Source of the DNA: an uncultured Prevotellaceae bacterium
Lineage (GTDB): Bacteria; Bacteroidota; Bacteroidia; Bacteroidales; Bacteroidaceae
Assembly: GCA_902790625.1 (NCBI GenBank)
Contig: CADASP010000010.1
Span: 62,001-126,000 of the forward strand
DNA: 64,000 bases
Reading direction: 5' to 3'
Under the pieces are notes generated by a model. That model did not search any database. It was not told the origin of the DNA and saw only the letters and a list, made by a program, of their open reading frames with translations. This document shows, one piece after another, positions 36,253-44,573 of the stretch. A program made the position numbers and the translations under genes. How positions within the stretch are numbered: position 1 is the stretch's first letter; every line of letters starts with the position of its first letter.

Positions 36253-37851
36253 ATGAGCCTTTTTCACCCTTTGCCCCCTGCGCAGGAACGGCCTGTCCAG
36301 ATGAACAATCCGTTCCGCTATGTTCCTCACCCGTTGTGCAAGCTGGCGGCTGAGGAGGTGACGGCATGTGTGCAGGGCCGCGACGACTGGCAGGCGGAGG
36401 TGGCGGCGGGAAAGATGTTCGGCGTGCTGGTGTGCGAAGCTCCGGCAACGGGTGAGTTGGGATTCCTGGCCGCCTATAGCGGACAGATAGGTGGGCGCGA
36501 AGACTGGCCGTGGTTCGTGCCCGCCGTGTTCGACTATCTGCAAGAGGACGGCTACTTCAAGCAGAAAGAGGCAGTGATAACTGGCATCAACAGAGAGATT
36601 TCCGAGTTGGAGAGACAGCCATCGTTGCAACAGGCGAAGGACGCTCTTGCGGCACTTCGGCTTCAGGCAGAGCAGGAGGTGAACGACTACAAGAAGCTGA
36701 TGGCCGAAGCCAAGGCGGCTCGCGATGCCCGCAGAGGGTCGGTCGACGAAGCGGAGCTGACGCGCGAAAGCCAGTTCCAGAAAGCTGAATTGCACCGGAT
36801 AAAGATGCGTTGGAAACAACAAATAGCGGAGGCAGAAGGTCGTCTGCAGTCGCTGGAGGAAGCCATCGCCGAGCGCAAGGCAGAAAGGAAACGGCGGTCG
36901 GACGATTTGCAACGGTGGCTTTTCGGCCAGTTCCGCATGCTCAACGGGCGAGGCGAACAACGCACACTGACCGACATCTTCGCCCCAACGCCACAGCGTG
37001 TGCCACCCGCCGGGGCTGGCGAGTGCTGCGCACCCAAGCTGCTGCAGTATGCTTTCGCCAACGGGCTGAAGCCGCTGTGCATGGCCGAGTTCTGGATGGG
37101 GCGCTCGCCACGCATGGAAGTGCGCCACCAAGGGATGTTCTACCCCGCTTGCCGAGGAAAGTGCAAGCCCATCCTGGAGTGGATGCTCACCGGGATGAAC
37201 GTGGAGAGTGAGGGGAAGAAAATGGCTGACATAGAGCTAAAAATCGTTGAGGAAGACGAGCATATCGTCGTTGTCGACAAACCTTCGGGACTGCTCAGCG
37301 TGCCCGGCAAGACCGACGAGCCGTCGGTGCAAAGCATGCTTGGCGAGAGGTACGGCGAGGTGTATATGGTGCACCGCCTTGACCAAGACACCAGCGGGCT
37401 GATGGTGGTGGCATTGACCAATGATGCCTATCATCATCTGCAACAGCAGTTCTTGCATCGCACCGTCAGAAAGACGTACGTCGCACTGCTCGACGGCATC
37501 GTCAGGGGCAGCGGCACCATCAGTCTTCCCCTGCGCCCCGACCTCACAGACCGTCCACGGCAAGTGGTCGACTTCGAGCATGGTCGCCAAGCCATAACCG
37601 ACTATCGCGTGATGGACATCAGCGACGGGCGGACGCGCATATCATTGGAGCCACACACTGGGCGCACGCACCAGCTCCGCATGCACTGTGCCCATCAGCA
37701 GGGGCTGGCCACGCCCATCGTGGGTGACGCGCTCTATGGTCATCCGCACGGAGATGCCCCCGAGCGTCTCTGCCTTCATGCCGCCTCGTTGGAGTTTGTC
37801 CACCCCGCCACAGGAGAAAGGATGAGCTTCACTTCGCAATGCCCATTTTAG
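36253..37851 (+). CDS. RluA-family 23S rRNA/tRNA pseudouridine synthase with long N-terminal extension
   Basis: A 532-aa protein. The C-terminal ~215 residues are an RluA-type pseudouridine synthase (VVVDKPSGLLSVPGK, MVHRLDQDTSGLMVVA with catalytic Asp ~376, KTYVALLDG, ISLEPHTGRTHQLRMH). The N-terminal ~320 residues contain a conserved opening (FRYVPHPLCKLAAEEV), a GxLGFLAAYSGQIGG segment and a coiled coil at ~105-220. This extended form is seen in Bacteroidota. A -7 box TAACTTTG at 36239-36246 lies inside the frame that begins at 36214, so translation more likely starts at 36253. RNA target and extension role are unknown. Confidence 0.88.
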   Translation: MSLFHPLPPAQERPVQMNNPFRYVPHPLCKLAAEEVTACVQGRDDWQAEVAAGKMFGVLVCEAPATGELGFLAAYSGQIGGREDWPWFVPAVFDYLQEDGYFKQKEAVITGINREISELERQPSLQQAKDALAALRLQAEQEVNDYKKLMAEAKAARDARRGSVDEAELTRESQFQKAELHRIKMRWKQQIAEAEGRLQSLEEAIAERKAERKRRSDDLQRWLFGQFRMLNGRGEQRTLTDIFAPTPQRVPPAGAGECCAPKLLQYAFANGLKPLCMAEFWMGRSPRMEVRHQGMFYPACRGKCKPILEWMLTGMNVESEGKKMADIELKIVEEDEHIVVVDKPSGLLSVPGKTDEPSVQSMLGERYGEVYMVHRLDQDTSGLMVVALTNDAYHHLQQQFLHRTVRKTYVALLDGIVRGSGTISLPLRPDLTDRPRQVVDFEHGRQAITDYRVMDISDGRTRISLEPHTGRTHQLRMHCAHQQGLATPIVGDALYGHPHGDAPERLCLHAASLEFVHPATGERMSFTSQCPF

Positions 37852-37862
37852 GAGGAGATGAG

Positions 37863-37925
37863 GGAGTTTGGAGTTAGAAGTTAGGAGTTAGAAATTAGGA
37901 GTTTGGGAGTTAGGAGTTTGGGGTG
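37863..37925. repeat. Degenerate GGAGTTA array downstream of the RluA-type gene
   Basis: Imperfect tandem copies of the GGAGTTAG word, looser than the arrays at 6673 and 35137. The remaining sequence to 38017 shows no gene. Confidence 0.6.
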
Positions 37926-38017
37926 TAGGAGAGGAGTTGGGGTAATTTACTTAGGACTTGCATGGCAAGTTTTTTCGATTATCATAATCCCTATCTCCTT
38001 CCCTCCTCCTAACGACA

Positions 38018-38060
38018 ACACCCCCCACAAAATCGCTGTGTCGGATTTTGTGGGGGGTGT
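38018..38060. terminator. Bidirectional terminator between RluA-type gene and yidC
   Basis: Perfect 17-bp arms ACACCCCCCACAAAATC (38018-38034) and its complement (38044-38060) with a 9-nt loop, 19 bp beyond the yidC stop. Confidence 0.75.
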
Positions 38061-38078
38061 GTTGTAGTTGCTGCGGGC

Positions 38079-39956
38079 TTATCGTCTCTTCATCTGCTCT
38101 CGCATCCGTTGCATCTCGGCCTGCTGCTTCTGCATGGCCTCCAAGCGGGCGGCCAGGCCACCCTTCTTCTTCGGATTGTTCTTGTTGTTCTTGTAGTTCT
38201 CTTCCAACTTGGCCAATAGGGCGGCGTCGTCGGTGGTGCGGCGCAGCACAAACATGATGGCAGCCGAGAAGAACAGCGAGATGAAGTAGTAGAAGTTAAG
38301 TCCGCTGCTGTAGTCGTTGAAGATGAAGAAGAACATCACGGGCATGATATACATCATATACTGCATCATCTTCATCTGCTGCGCCTGCTGGCCAATCATC
38401 TGGTCGCGCTGCTGGCGCATGGTCATGTAGCTGTAGAGCACGTTTGACACGCAGAACAGGATGCACGTCAGCGAGAGGTGGTCGCCGATGCCCCAGATGG
38501 GCTTCGACCACTCGAAGATGGGGTCGTAGGTGGAGAGGTCCTGCATCCACAGGAAGCTCTCGCCGCGCAGCTGGATGGCATTGGGCACGAAGAAGAACAT
38601 GGCAATCCAGATGGGCATCTGGATGAGCATGGGCAGACAGCCGCCCAGCGGTGACACGCCATACTGCGAATACATCTGCATCTGCACCTGGCTCCTCTGC
38701 ATCTGGTCCTCTGGCTTGTCGTATTGCTTCGTGGCCTCTTCAATCTTCGGCTTCAGCACGCGCATCTTTGCACTCGACATATAGCTCTTCTTCACCATGG
38801 GGAAGGTGAGTCCCTTCAGCAGCAGGGTGATGAGGATGAGCACGATGCCCATGCCGAGGCCCAAGGCGGTGAGGCCGTCGAAGACGTAGAGCGTGAACCA
38901 GCGGTTGATCCAGCTGACGAGCCACCAGCCCAGGTAGACCAGGTCGTCGAGGTCGAGGTCGCGCCCGAAGCGGCTCTCTTTGTTGATGCCTTTCAGAATC
39001 TGGAAGTCGTTGGGACCGAAGTACATCTCAAACTCGGTGGCTTCCTGCGGGTTGAAGGGAGTCTTCAGCTGCGCTTGGAACGACTTCAGATAGTGCGACT
39101 CCTTGGTGTGCATGGTGCTGGCCAAGTAGGCTCCTTTCTCAAACTGCGTCTTTGGAATCAGCACCGATGCGAAGAACTGCGACTTGAAGGCCACCCAGTC
39201 GAGCGCCTCTTCGGGACTCTCGTTGTCGTCGGCACCCTCGCTCAGATGGTCGGTGCCCCCGTTACGGTCTTTGTAGGTGACCGAGGTGTAGCGATTCTCA
39301 AAGGTGTAACCCTTCTCCTGCTGGCGGCACGAGTCGCGCCACTCCACGCTCATCAGCTGTCGGCCAGGCTCGAAGAGTCCGTCCATGCCCTCGGTGCGGA
39401 TGGCGAAGTGCAGCAGATAGCCGTCGCCCAGCTCGTATTGCATCACGATGCGCGCGCCATCGGCACCTTCGGCCGTGAGCGTGGCAGTGGTGGCACCTGT
39501 TGCCGTGGGCGTGAAGTTCAGGTCGGCGGTGCCGATGTTGTCGCTCTTCGTGGGAAGGGTGAAGTTCAGCATCTGCTCGCTGCCTTCGAAGAGCGTCACG
39601 TCGGGGTTGCCTCTGTAGTCCTTGTAGCCCAGCACCTTGGCCTTCTTCACCACGCCGCCGCGCGTGTCGATGGTCAGCTCCACCTTGTCGTTCTTCAGCA
39701 CCACCTGCTGTCCCTCCTGTTCCTGCATGGCGGCAAAGAAGATGCGGCTGCTGTCGGCCTGCTGCTTCAGTGCTGCCTGCTCAGCCAGGCTGATGGTGTC
39801 GGTCTGCTTAGGGTTGGCACGGGCTATGGAGTCCATCTTGGCCTGCTCGGCCTCTATGGCTGCTTGCTGCTTGGCCGCCTCTTTCTGGCTCCACCAGCTG
39901 AAGCCAATCAACACAAAGGCGATGAGCACAAAGCCGGTAATAGTATTTTTGTTCAT
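38079..39956 (-). CDS. yidC: Membrane protein insertase YidC
   Basis: A 625-aa inner-membrane insertase. The first helix (NTITGFVLIAFVLIGFSWW) is followed by a long periplasmic P1 domain (residues ~45-355) of beta-rich sequence (VLKNDKVELTIDTRGGVVKK). The conserved five-helix core starts at ~365 (GMGIVLILITLLLKGLTFPM) and includes SSAKMRVLKPKIEEATKQY and the GCLPMLIQMPIWIAMFFFVP segment. The C-terminus is a basic, Gln/Met-rich tail (ARLEAMQKQQAEMQRM). Length fits Gram-negative YidC. The ATG at 39956 precedes the first helix by only three residues. Confidence 0.96.
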   Translation of the reverse strand: MNKNTITGFVLIAFVLIGFSWWSQKEAAKQQAAIEAEQAKMDSIARANPKQTDTISLAEQAALKQQADSSRIFFAAMQEQEGQQVVLKNDKVELTIDTRGGVVKKAKVLGYKDYRGNPDVTLFEGSEQMLNFTLPTKSDNIGTADLNFTPTATGATTATLTAEGADGARIVMQYELGDGYLLHFAIRTEGMDGLFEPGRQLMSVEWRDSCRQQEKGYTFENRYTSVTYKDRNGGTDHLSEGADDNESPEEALDWVAFKSQFFASVLIPKTQFEKGAYLASTMHTKESHYLKSFQAQLKTPFNPQEATEFEMYFGPNDFQILKGINKESRFGRDLDLDDLVYLGWWLVSWINRWFTLYVFDGLTALGLGMGIVLILITLLLKGLTFPMVKKSYMSSAKMRVLKPKIEEATKQYDKPEDQMQRSQVQMQMYSQYGVSPLGGCLPMLIQMPIWIAMFFFVPNAIQLRGESFLWMQDLSTYDPIFEWSKPIWGIGDHLSLTCILFCVSNVLYSYMTMRQQRDQMIGQQAQQMKMMQYMMYIMPVMFFFIFNDYSSGLNFYYFISLFFSAAIMFVLRRTTDDAALLAKLEENYKNNKNNPKKKGGLAARLEAMQKQQAEMQRMREQMKRR

Positions 39957-40117
39957 CTTGTTCGGTTTGTAATTGTTTCTATGCTATTATATATATAATG
40001 TTCGCGCAATGGCAGATGGATGCCACGCGAAATCGGGGTGCAAAGGTACGAAGAAAAAACAACAAACGAGCAGAATGGGAGAAGAAAATAACTGCCCCCG
40101 CCGTTTTTTTTCAACCG

Positions 40118-40222
40118 TCGAATATTATTCATGACTCATTTGTGCTTCATTCATGCACATTCTTGTGTCCCGTTGGTAGCAAGCGACAAGGCCGAGCGCA
40201 TGTTACGCCGTAGGCATAAAAT
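40118..40222. repeat. Dispersed palindrome-derived repeat upstream of the DUF3078 gene
   Basis: Read on the minus strand it has GCCTACGGCGTAAC, GAATGTGCATGAATG and TCATGAATAATATT in the same order as 41957-42017, with about 38 extra bases after the first word. With 41957-42057 it flanks the DUF3078-like gene and tRNA-Arg in opposite orientation. The rest of 39957-40315 contains a minus-strand -7 box for yidC (40041-40048) and the promoter at 40276. Confidence 0.7.
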
Positions 40223-40275
40223 TCATTACAAAGCGAATCAAAAACGCTACGGAGTGAAATAAAAAGGGCAAAAAA

Positions 40276-40307
40276 CTTGGCGGTTTAGTTATTATTGCTT
40301 AACTTTG
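40276..40307 (+). promoter_or_regulatory. Promoter of DUF3078-like gene
   Basis: CTTG at 40276-40279, 20-nt spacer, TAACTTTG at 40300-40307. It lies 9 bp before the ATG at 40316, giving a very short leader, and rules out the longer frame that starts at 40295. Confidence 0.7.
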
Positions 40308-40315
40308 CACCAATT

Positions 40316-41536
40316 ATGAGAAAAACCATGTTAACAATGGCGGCTGTCGTGGCGCTCAGCGCCAGCGCCGCCCCGGAGAAAGAGCCCGTCAGCAATGGGC
40401 AGTATTACAAACTGTTTGCACCGCTCACCTTCTACCACGCAGTAGCTGGCGACCAGCTGTCGATAGCTTCTGACGACCCCGACGAGGTGAGCCAAGCCAT
40501 CAACCAGGCGTTGATGCACGTGTATTTGAACCGTCCCGACCTGGTGGAGGTCACCGAGACCGAGCAGGAGGAGGCCGGCGAGCTGCGTCAGGACATCATC
40601 GACAAGCCCATCGTGCAGGATGCCACGATGGTAGACCAGTCGGAGCCTATGCCCGAGGCCCCACGGGTGGAGCAAGAGGCGGTGGCCGTGGAGAAACCCA
40701 AGTTCTGGACACGCAAGGGCGACGGATTCCTGCAGTTCATGCAGAACTACGTCACCGGCAACTGGTACAAGGGCGGTGAGAGCAACTACGCCGCAGTGGG
40801 CAGCCTGACGCTTGAGGCCAACTACGACAACAAGTCGAAGTGGAAGTGGGACAACAAGCTGGAGATGAAGCTGGGATTCCAGACATCGCGCACCGACGAA
40901 GTGCACAAGTTCAAAGCCAACGAGGACCTCATCCGCTACACGGGAAAGGTGGGTCTGCAAGCTGCCAACAAGTGGTACTACACCTTCCAGGCATTGGCTT
41001 ACACCCAGTTCTCGCGAGGCTTCAAGTCGAACGATATCCGCACCTACTCCGACTTCCTCTCGCCGCTGAACATCAGCTTGGGTCTTGGTATGGAATACAA
41101 GGTGAAGGCCCTCAACGACAAGCTCACGGGCACCATCAACCTCTCGCCCCTCGCCGTGAACTACCGCTATGTAGACCGCTCGAAGTTCTGGAAGAAGAAA
41201 GACGAGAAAACGGTCGACGATTTCGACTGGTTCCCCGGCCGCTATGGCATCGACGATGGCAAGCACCACCTCACCGACTTCGGTTCGCAGGTGACGGCAG
41301 CCCTGGAGTGGAAAATCAACGACGTGGTGTCGTGGAAGACACGCTTCTACGGATTCACCAGCTATCACCGCGCCGAGCTGGAGTGGGAGAACACCTTCGC
41401 ACTGCGCGTGTCGAAGTACATCTCGGCCAACCTGTTCCTCTTCCCGCGATTCGACGACTCCAACAAGTGGGATGACGACCTGGGCTACTGGCAGTTCAAG
41501 GAGTACTCCTCGCTGGGATTCAGCTATAACTTCTAA
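40316..41536 (+). CDS. DUF3078-like outer-membrane/periplasmic protein
   Basis: A 406-aa exported protein (signal MLTMAAVVALSASAAP). A ~100-aa variable region precedes the conserved core (MQNYVTGNWYKGGESN, NKSKWKWDNKLEMKLGF, WYYTFQALAYTQFSRGF, ISLGLGMEYK), which matches the DUF3078 pattern of asparagine/tryptophan-rich strands. The C-terminus ends in an aromatic barrel-type signature (SLGFSYNF), consistent with an outer-membrane beta-barrel. The family function is unknown. It is followed by tRNA-Arg, which has its own promoter. Confidence 0.85.
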   Translation: MRKTMLTMAAVVALSASAAPEKEPVSNGQYYKLFAPLTFYHAVAGDQLSIASDDPDEVSQAINQALMHVYLNRPDLVEVTETEQEEAGELRQDIIDKPIVQDATMVDQSEPMPEAPRVEQEAVAVEKPKFWTRKGDGFLQFMQNYVTGNWYKGGESNYAAVGSLTLEANYDNKSKWKWDNKLEMKLGFQTSRTDEVHKFKANEDLIRYTGKVGLQAANKWYYTFQALAYTQFSRGFKSNDIRTYSDFLSPLNISLGLGMEYKVKALNDKLTGTINLSPLAVNYRYVDRSKFWKKKDEKTVDDFDWFPGRYGIDDGKHHLTDFGSQVTAALEWKINDVVSWKTRFYGFTSYHRAELEWENTFALRVSKYISANLFLFPRFDDSNKWDDDLGYWQFKEYSSLGFSYNF

Positions 41537-41608
41537 GGCCGTCCCGCAGGGATTGTCACCTTCGAAAACCGTCGCATTTCATTTTTTTTCAAAAAAAGTG
41601 GCGAAAAA

Positions 41609-41640
41609 TTTGGAGGAACCAAAAAAAGTGCGTAACTTTG
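41609..41640 (+). promoter_or_regulatory. Promoter of tRNA-Arg
   Basis: TTTG at 41609-41612, 20-nt spacer, TAACTTTG at 41633-41640: an exact consensus match. It lies 21 bp before the mature tRNA. Confidence 0.8.
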
Positions 41641-41661
41641 CACCCGCAAAACAAAAAGGAT

Positions 41662-41735
41662 GGCTCCCTAGCTCAATTGAATAGAGCATCTGACTACGGA
41701 TCAGAAGGTTGTGGGTTTGAATCCCGCGGGAGTCA
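41662..41735 (+). tRNA. tRNA-Arg (anticodon ACG)
   Basis: The 74-nt sequence folds as a cloverleaf. The acceptor stem is GGCTCCC/GGGAGTC with one G-T pair, and the D-arm is GCTC/GAGC. The anticodon stem is TCTGA/TCAGA with loop CTACGGA (anticodon ACG), and the T-arm is GTGGG-TTTGAAT-CCCGC. The discriminator base is A, and CCA is not encoded. Confidence 0.96.
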
Positions 41736-41739
41736 CACG

Positions 41740-41785
41740 AAGAATCGCAAGGCGCTTACCAGAAAGCACTTGCGATTCTTTTTGT
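41740..41785 (+). terminator. Rho-independent terminator of tRNA-Arg
   Basis: A 12-bp perfect stem AAGAATCGCAAG / CTTGCGATTCTT (41740-41751, 41769-41780) followed by a T-run. Confidence 0.9.
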
Positions 41786-41825
41786 TTGTATCCGTTTTGC
41801 ACCAAGATGGGCCTTGCTGGGTGTT

Positions 41826-41886
41826 CTACGCTTCGCGACTTGAAAAAACAAATAAAACACGATTTGATTGATAATCAAATCTTCTG
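41826..41886 (-). repeat. Fragment of the ~555-bp repeat edge, inverted
   Basis: On the minus strand this reads a palindrome GATTTGATTATCAATCAAATC, then a T-rich stretch with TTATTTG, then CGCGAAGCGTA. It matches 31655-31715 at the left edge of repeat copy B. Only ~60 bp are present. The remainder of 41736-42156 holds the next palindrome and the -7 box for mce (TAACTTTG, 42117-42124). Confidence 0.7.
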
Positions 41887-41956
41887 AAACCAAATTAACC
41901 CCGCTCCCGCTCATCCTCGCTCGGTCGGATTTAGATCCTACCGAGCGGGATTGATT

Positions 41957-42057
41957 TGCCTACGGCGTAACACGAATGTGCATGAATGACTCACGAATGT
42001 TCATGAATATTATTATTGGCGCAGCATTCATGCACATTTACGTTACGCCGTAGGCAG
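41957..42057. repeat. ~100-bp palindromic element
   Basis: The ends are exact inverted repeats (TGCCTACGGCGTAAC / GTTACGCCGTAGGCA) and inner words pair again (GAATGTGCATGAATG / CATTCATGCACATT). The element could fold into a long hairpin. Its left half is shared with 40118-40222. Confidence 0.8.
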
Positions 42058-42156
42058 GAAAACACTTTTTTATATAAAATTAAATGTTTATAGTAGGTTA
42101 TTTCGGATATAATTCGTAACTTTGCACCACATTTTTAAGCTTAAACTACAAAGACA

Positions 42157-42567
42157 ATGAAAATTTCACACATTGAGCATCTGGGCATTGCCGTCCAGAG
42201 CATCGAAGAGAGTTTACCCTTCTTTACTGAAGTGCTGGGTTTGGAGTGTTATGCAACAGAGGTGGTGGAAGACCAGAAGGTGAAGACCGCCTTCCTTCGC
42301 TGCGGCGAGGTGAAGCTGGAGCTGCTGGAGCCCACAAGCCCCGAGAGCACCATTCAGAAGTGGCTCGACAAGGGCAACAAGGGTGTGCATCACGTGGCCT
42401 TCTGCATCGAGGATGGCGTTGCCAACGCACTGGCAGAGGTGGGCGAGAAAGGCGTGCGCCTCATCGACCAGGCTCCGCGCAAGGGCGCCGAAGGCCTGAA
42501 CATCGCCTTCCTGCACCCGAAGAGCACCTGCGGCATCCTGACCGAACTTTGCGAGCACCCCGAGTGA
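42157..42567 (+). CDS. mce: Methylmalonyl-CoA epimerase
   Basis: A 136-aa cytosolic metal-dependent enzyme that interconverts (R)- and (S)-methylmalonyl-CoA. It belongs to the vicinal oxygen chelate fold. Metal ligands are visible as the His in HIEHLGIAVQSIE, the His of GVHHVAFCIED and the Glu in CGILTELCEHPE. Length is typical. It is first in a cluster with the carboxyltransferase and biotin carrier, the Bacteroidota route between succinyl-CoA and propionyl-CoA. Confidence 0.96.
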   Translation: MKISHIEHLGIAVQSIEESLPFFTEVLGLECYATEVVEDQKVKTAFLRCGEVKLELLEPTSPESTIQKWLDKGNKGVHHVAFCIEDGVANALAEVGEKGVRLIDQAPRKGAEGLNIAFLHPKSTCGILTELCEHPE

Positions 42568-42648
42568 GCGTGATGGCTCAGGAGGCGTGATAACGTGATA
42601 ACGCATAGTCGTGATAACGAAATAACGAAATATCGTAATATCGAAACA

Positions 42649-44214
42649 ATGAGCAAGCAATTAGACAAAATCAAGAAACTGATAGAGAACCGCGAGAAGG
42701 CCCGTTTGGGCGGCGGTGAAAAAGCCATACAGAAACAGCATGAGCGCGGCAAGTATACCGCTCGCGAGCGCGTCGACATGTTGCTCGACGAAGGCTCGTT
42801 CGAGGAATACGACATGTTCAAGGAGCACCGTTGCCACAACTTCGGCATGGAGAAGAAGCAGTTCCCCGGCGATGGCGTGGTGGCAGGTAGCGGCACCATC
42901 GACGGCCGCCTGGTGTTCGTCTTCGCACAGGACTTCACCGTGCATGCCGGTTCGCTCAGCGAGACCATGAGCCAGAAGATATGCAAGGTGATGGACATGG
43001 CCATGAAGATGGGCGCTCCCGTCATCGGCATCAACGACTCGGGTGGCGCACGCATACAGGAGGGCATCAACGCCCTGGCTGGCTACGCCGAGATCTTCGA
43101 GCGCAACATCCTGGCCAGCGGTGTCATTCCGCAGATTAGCGGCATCTTTGGACCCTGCGCCGGCGGTGCCGTCTACAGCCCCGCACTCACCGACTTCACC
43201 CTGATGATGGAGAACACCAGCTACATGTTCCTCACTGGCCCGAAGGTGGTGAAGACCGTGACGGGCGAGGACATCGACCAGGAACACCTGGGCGGTGCCA
43301 GTGTGCATGCCACGAAGAGCGGCGTGACGCACTTCACGGCCAAGACCGAGGAGGAAGGCATCCAGATGCTGAAGACGCTGCTGAGCTATATCCCCTCGAA
43401 CAACATGGAGCTGGCTCCGCGCCGCAAGTGCGACGACCCCATCAACCGCATGGAGGACTCGCTGAACGAGATCATCCCCGAGAACCCCAACGAGGCCTAC
43501 GACATGTATAAGGTCATCGCCAGCGTCACCGACAACGGCGAGTTCTTCGAGGTGCAGCCCAAGTTTGCCAAGAACATCATCGTGGGCTTTGCCCGCTTCA
43601 ACGGCCAGAGCGTGGGCATCGTGGCCAACCAGCCCGCTTGCTATGCTGGTGTGCTCGATGTGAACGCCTCGCGCAAGGGTGCCCGCTTCGTGCGCTTCTG
43701 CGATGCTTTCAACATCCCCATCGTGTCGCTCGTCGACGTGCCCGGCTTCTTGCCCGGCACGGGTCAGGAGTACAACGCCGTCATCCTGCACGGTGCCCAG
43801 CTGCTCTATGCCTATGGCGAGGCCACAGTGCCCAAGATCACCGTCACCCTGCGCAAGAGCTATGGCGGCAGCCACATCGTGATGGGCGCCAAGCAGTTGC
43901 ACACCGACCTGAACTACGCTTGGCCGTCGGCTGAAATTGCCGTGATGGGTGCCGCCGGTGCCGCCGCCGTGCTCTATGCCAAGGAGGCCAAGGCCAAGAA
44001 GGAGGCCGGCGAGGATGTGAAGGCATTCATCGCCGAGAAGGAGGACGAATACAACGAGCTCTTCGCCAATCCTTATCAGGCTGCCAAGTATGGCTATATC
44101 GATGATGTCATCGAGCCTCGCAACACCCGCTTCCGCATCTGCCGCGGCCTGGCTCAGCTCGCCACCAAGCGCGACGCCCTGCCTGCCAAGAAGCATGGCA
44201 ATATACCGATGTAA
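42649..44214 (+). CDS. mmdA: Methylmalonyl-CoA decarboxylase/propionyl-CoA carboxylase carboxyltransferase subunit
   Basis: A 521-aa carboxyltransferase that moves CO2 between methylmalonyl-CoA and a biotin carrier. I start at the ATG 42649 (MSKQLDKIKKLIENREKARL). The in-frame start at 42595 lies in a leader made of short GTGATAACG-like repeats. Motifs are GGGEKAIQKQHERGKYTARE, INDSGGARIQEGI, GPCAGGAVYSPALTDF, FLTGPKVVKTVTGED and PGFLPGTGQEYNAVI. C-terminal AANPYQAAKYGYIDDVIEP-type residues complete the family. It clusters with mce, a small protein and the biotin carrier, as in Na+-pumping decarboxylases, but no membrane beta subunit follows. Confidence 0.95.
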   Translation: MSKQLDKIKKLIENREKARLGGGEKAIQKQHERGKYTARERVDMLLDEGSFEEYDMFKEHRCHNFGMEKKQFPGDGVVAGSGTIDGRLVFVFAQDFTVHAGSLSETMSQKICKVMDMAMKMGAPVIGINDSGGARIQEGINALAGYAEIFERNILASGVIPQISGIFGPCAGGAVYSPALTDFTLMMENTSYMFLTGPKVVKTVTGEDIDQEHLGGASVHATKSGVTHFTAKTEEEGIQMLKTLLSYIPSNNMELAPRRKCDDPINRMEDSLNEIIPENPNEAYDMYKVIASVTDNGEFFEVQPKFAKNIIVGFARFNGQSVGIVANQPACYAGVLDVNASRKGARFVRFCDAFNIPIVSLVDVPGFLPGTGQEYNAVILHGAQLLYAYGEATVPKITVTLRKSYGGSHIVMGAKQLHTDLNYAWPSAEIAVMGAAGAAAVLYAKEAKAKKEAGEDVKAFIAEKEDEYNELFANPYQAAKYGYIDDVIEPRNTRFRICRGLAQLATKRDALPAKKHGNIPM

Positions 44215-44217
44215 AGC

Positions 44218-44325
44218 CCCCTCCTCGCCTCCCCCCCTCGGCGGGGGGAGGAGGAGCTTGAACCCCAGACCCATCGTCCCCGCTTAGGTCGTCTCCCCTT
44301 CGGGGGGGATAAGAGGGGGGCTATA
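44218..44325. repeat. Two GC-rich hairpins in the mmdA-small gene gap
   Basis: One hairpin is CCTCCCCCC-TCG-GCGGGGGGAGG with flanking CTCCT words (about 44222-44256); the second is TCTCCCC-TTCG-GGGGGGA (about 44292-44309). Outer words AGCCCCCTC and GAGGGGGGCT also pair. It resembles the arms of the 28472 and 33555 palindromes but lacks their shared centre. Confidence 0.6.
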
Positions 44326-44327
44326 TT

Positions 44328-44480
44328 ATGAAAGCAAACGAAGTATATGCTGCCATCGCCCTTGCACTGCACGAGCACTTGGGCAACAACGTTCACGACG
44401 TGGAGCCAGGCATCATCACCATCGCTGAGCACAACACGCAGTGGAATGGCTACGCCCTCAGCATGACAGCCCATCCTTAA
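44328..44480 (+). CDS. Small protein in methylmalonyl-CoA decarboxylase cluster
   Basis: A 50-aa soluble protein (MKANEVYAAIALALHEHLG; NNVHDVEPGIITIAEHNT). The VHDVE-type motif and position between the carboxyltransferase and biotin-carrier genes resemble the short soluble part of OadG/MmdD-type subunits in Bacteroidota. It has no membrane anchor. A role in assembling the decarboxylase is inference. Confidence 0.7.
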   Translation: MKANEVYAAIALALHEHLGNNVHDVEPGIITIAEHNTQWNGYALSMTAHP

Positions 44481-44573
44481 AAAATGTATTGGGAACTGAG
44501 GGCTGAGGTTGGCGCGGACAGAGCGTAGGACCTCAACAACACCTCAACCCCAAACCGTAAACCTCAAATCAAA

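Noticed and set aside
42661..44274. 537-codon minus-strand frame opposite mmdA
   Set aside because: Antisense to a conserved carboxyltransferase.
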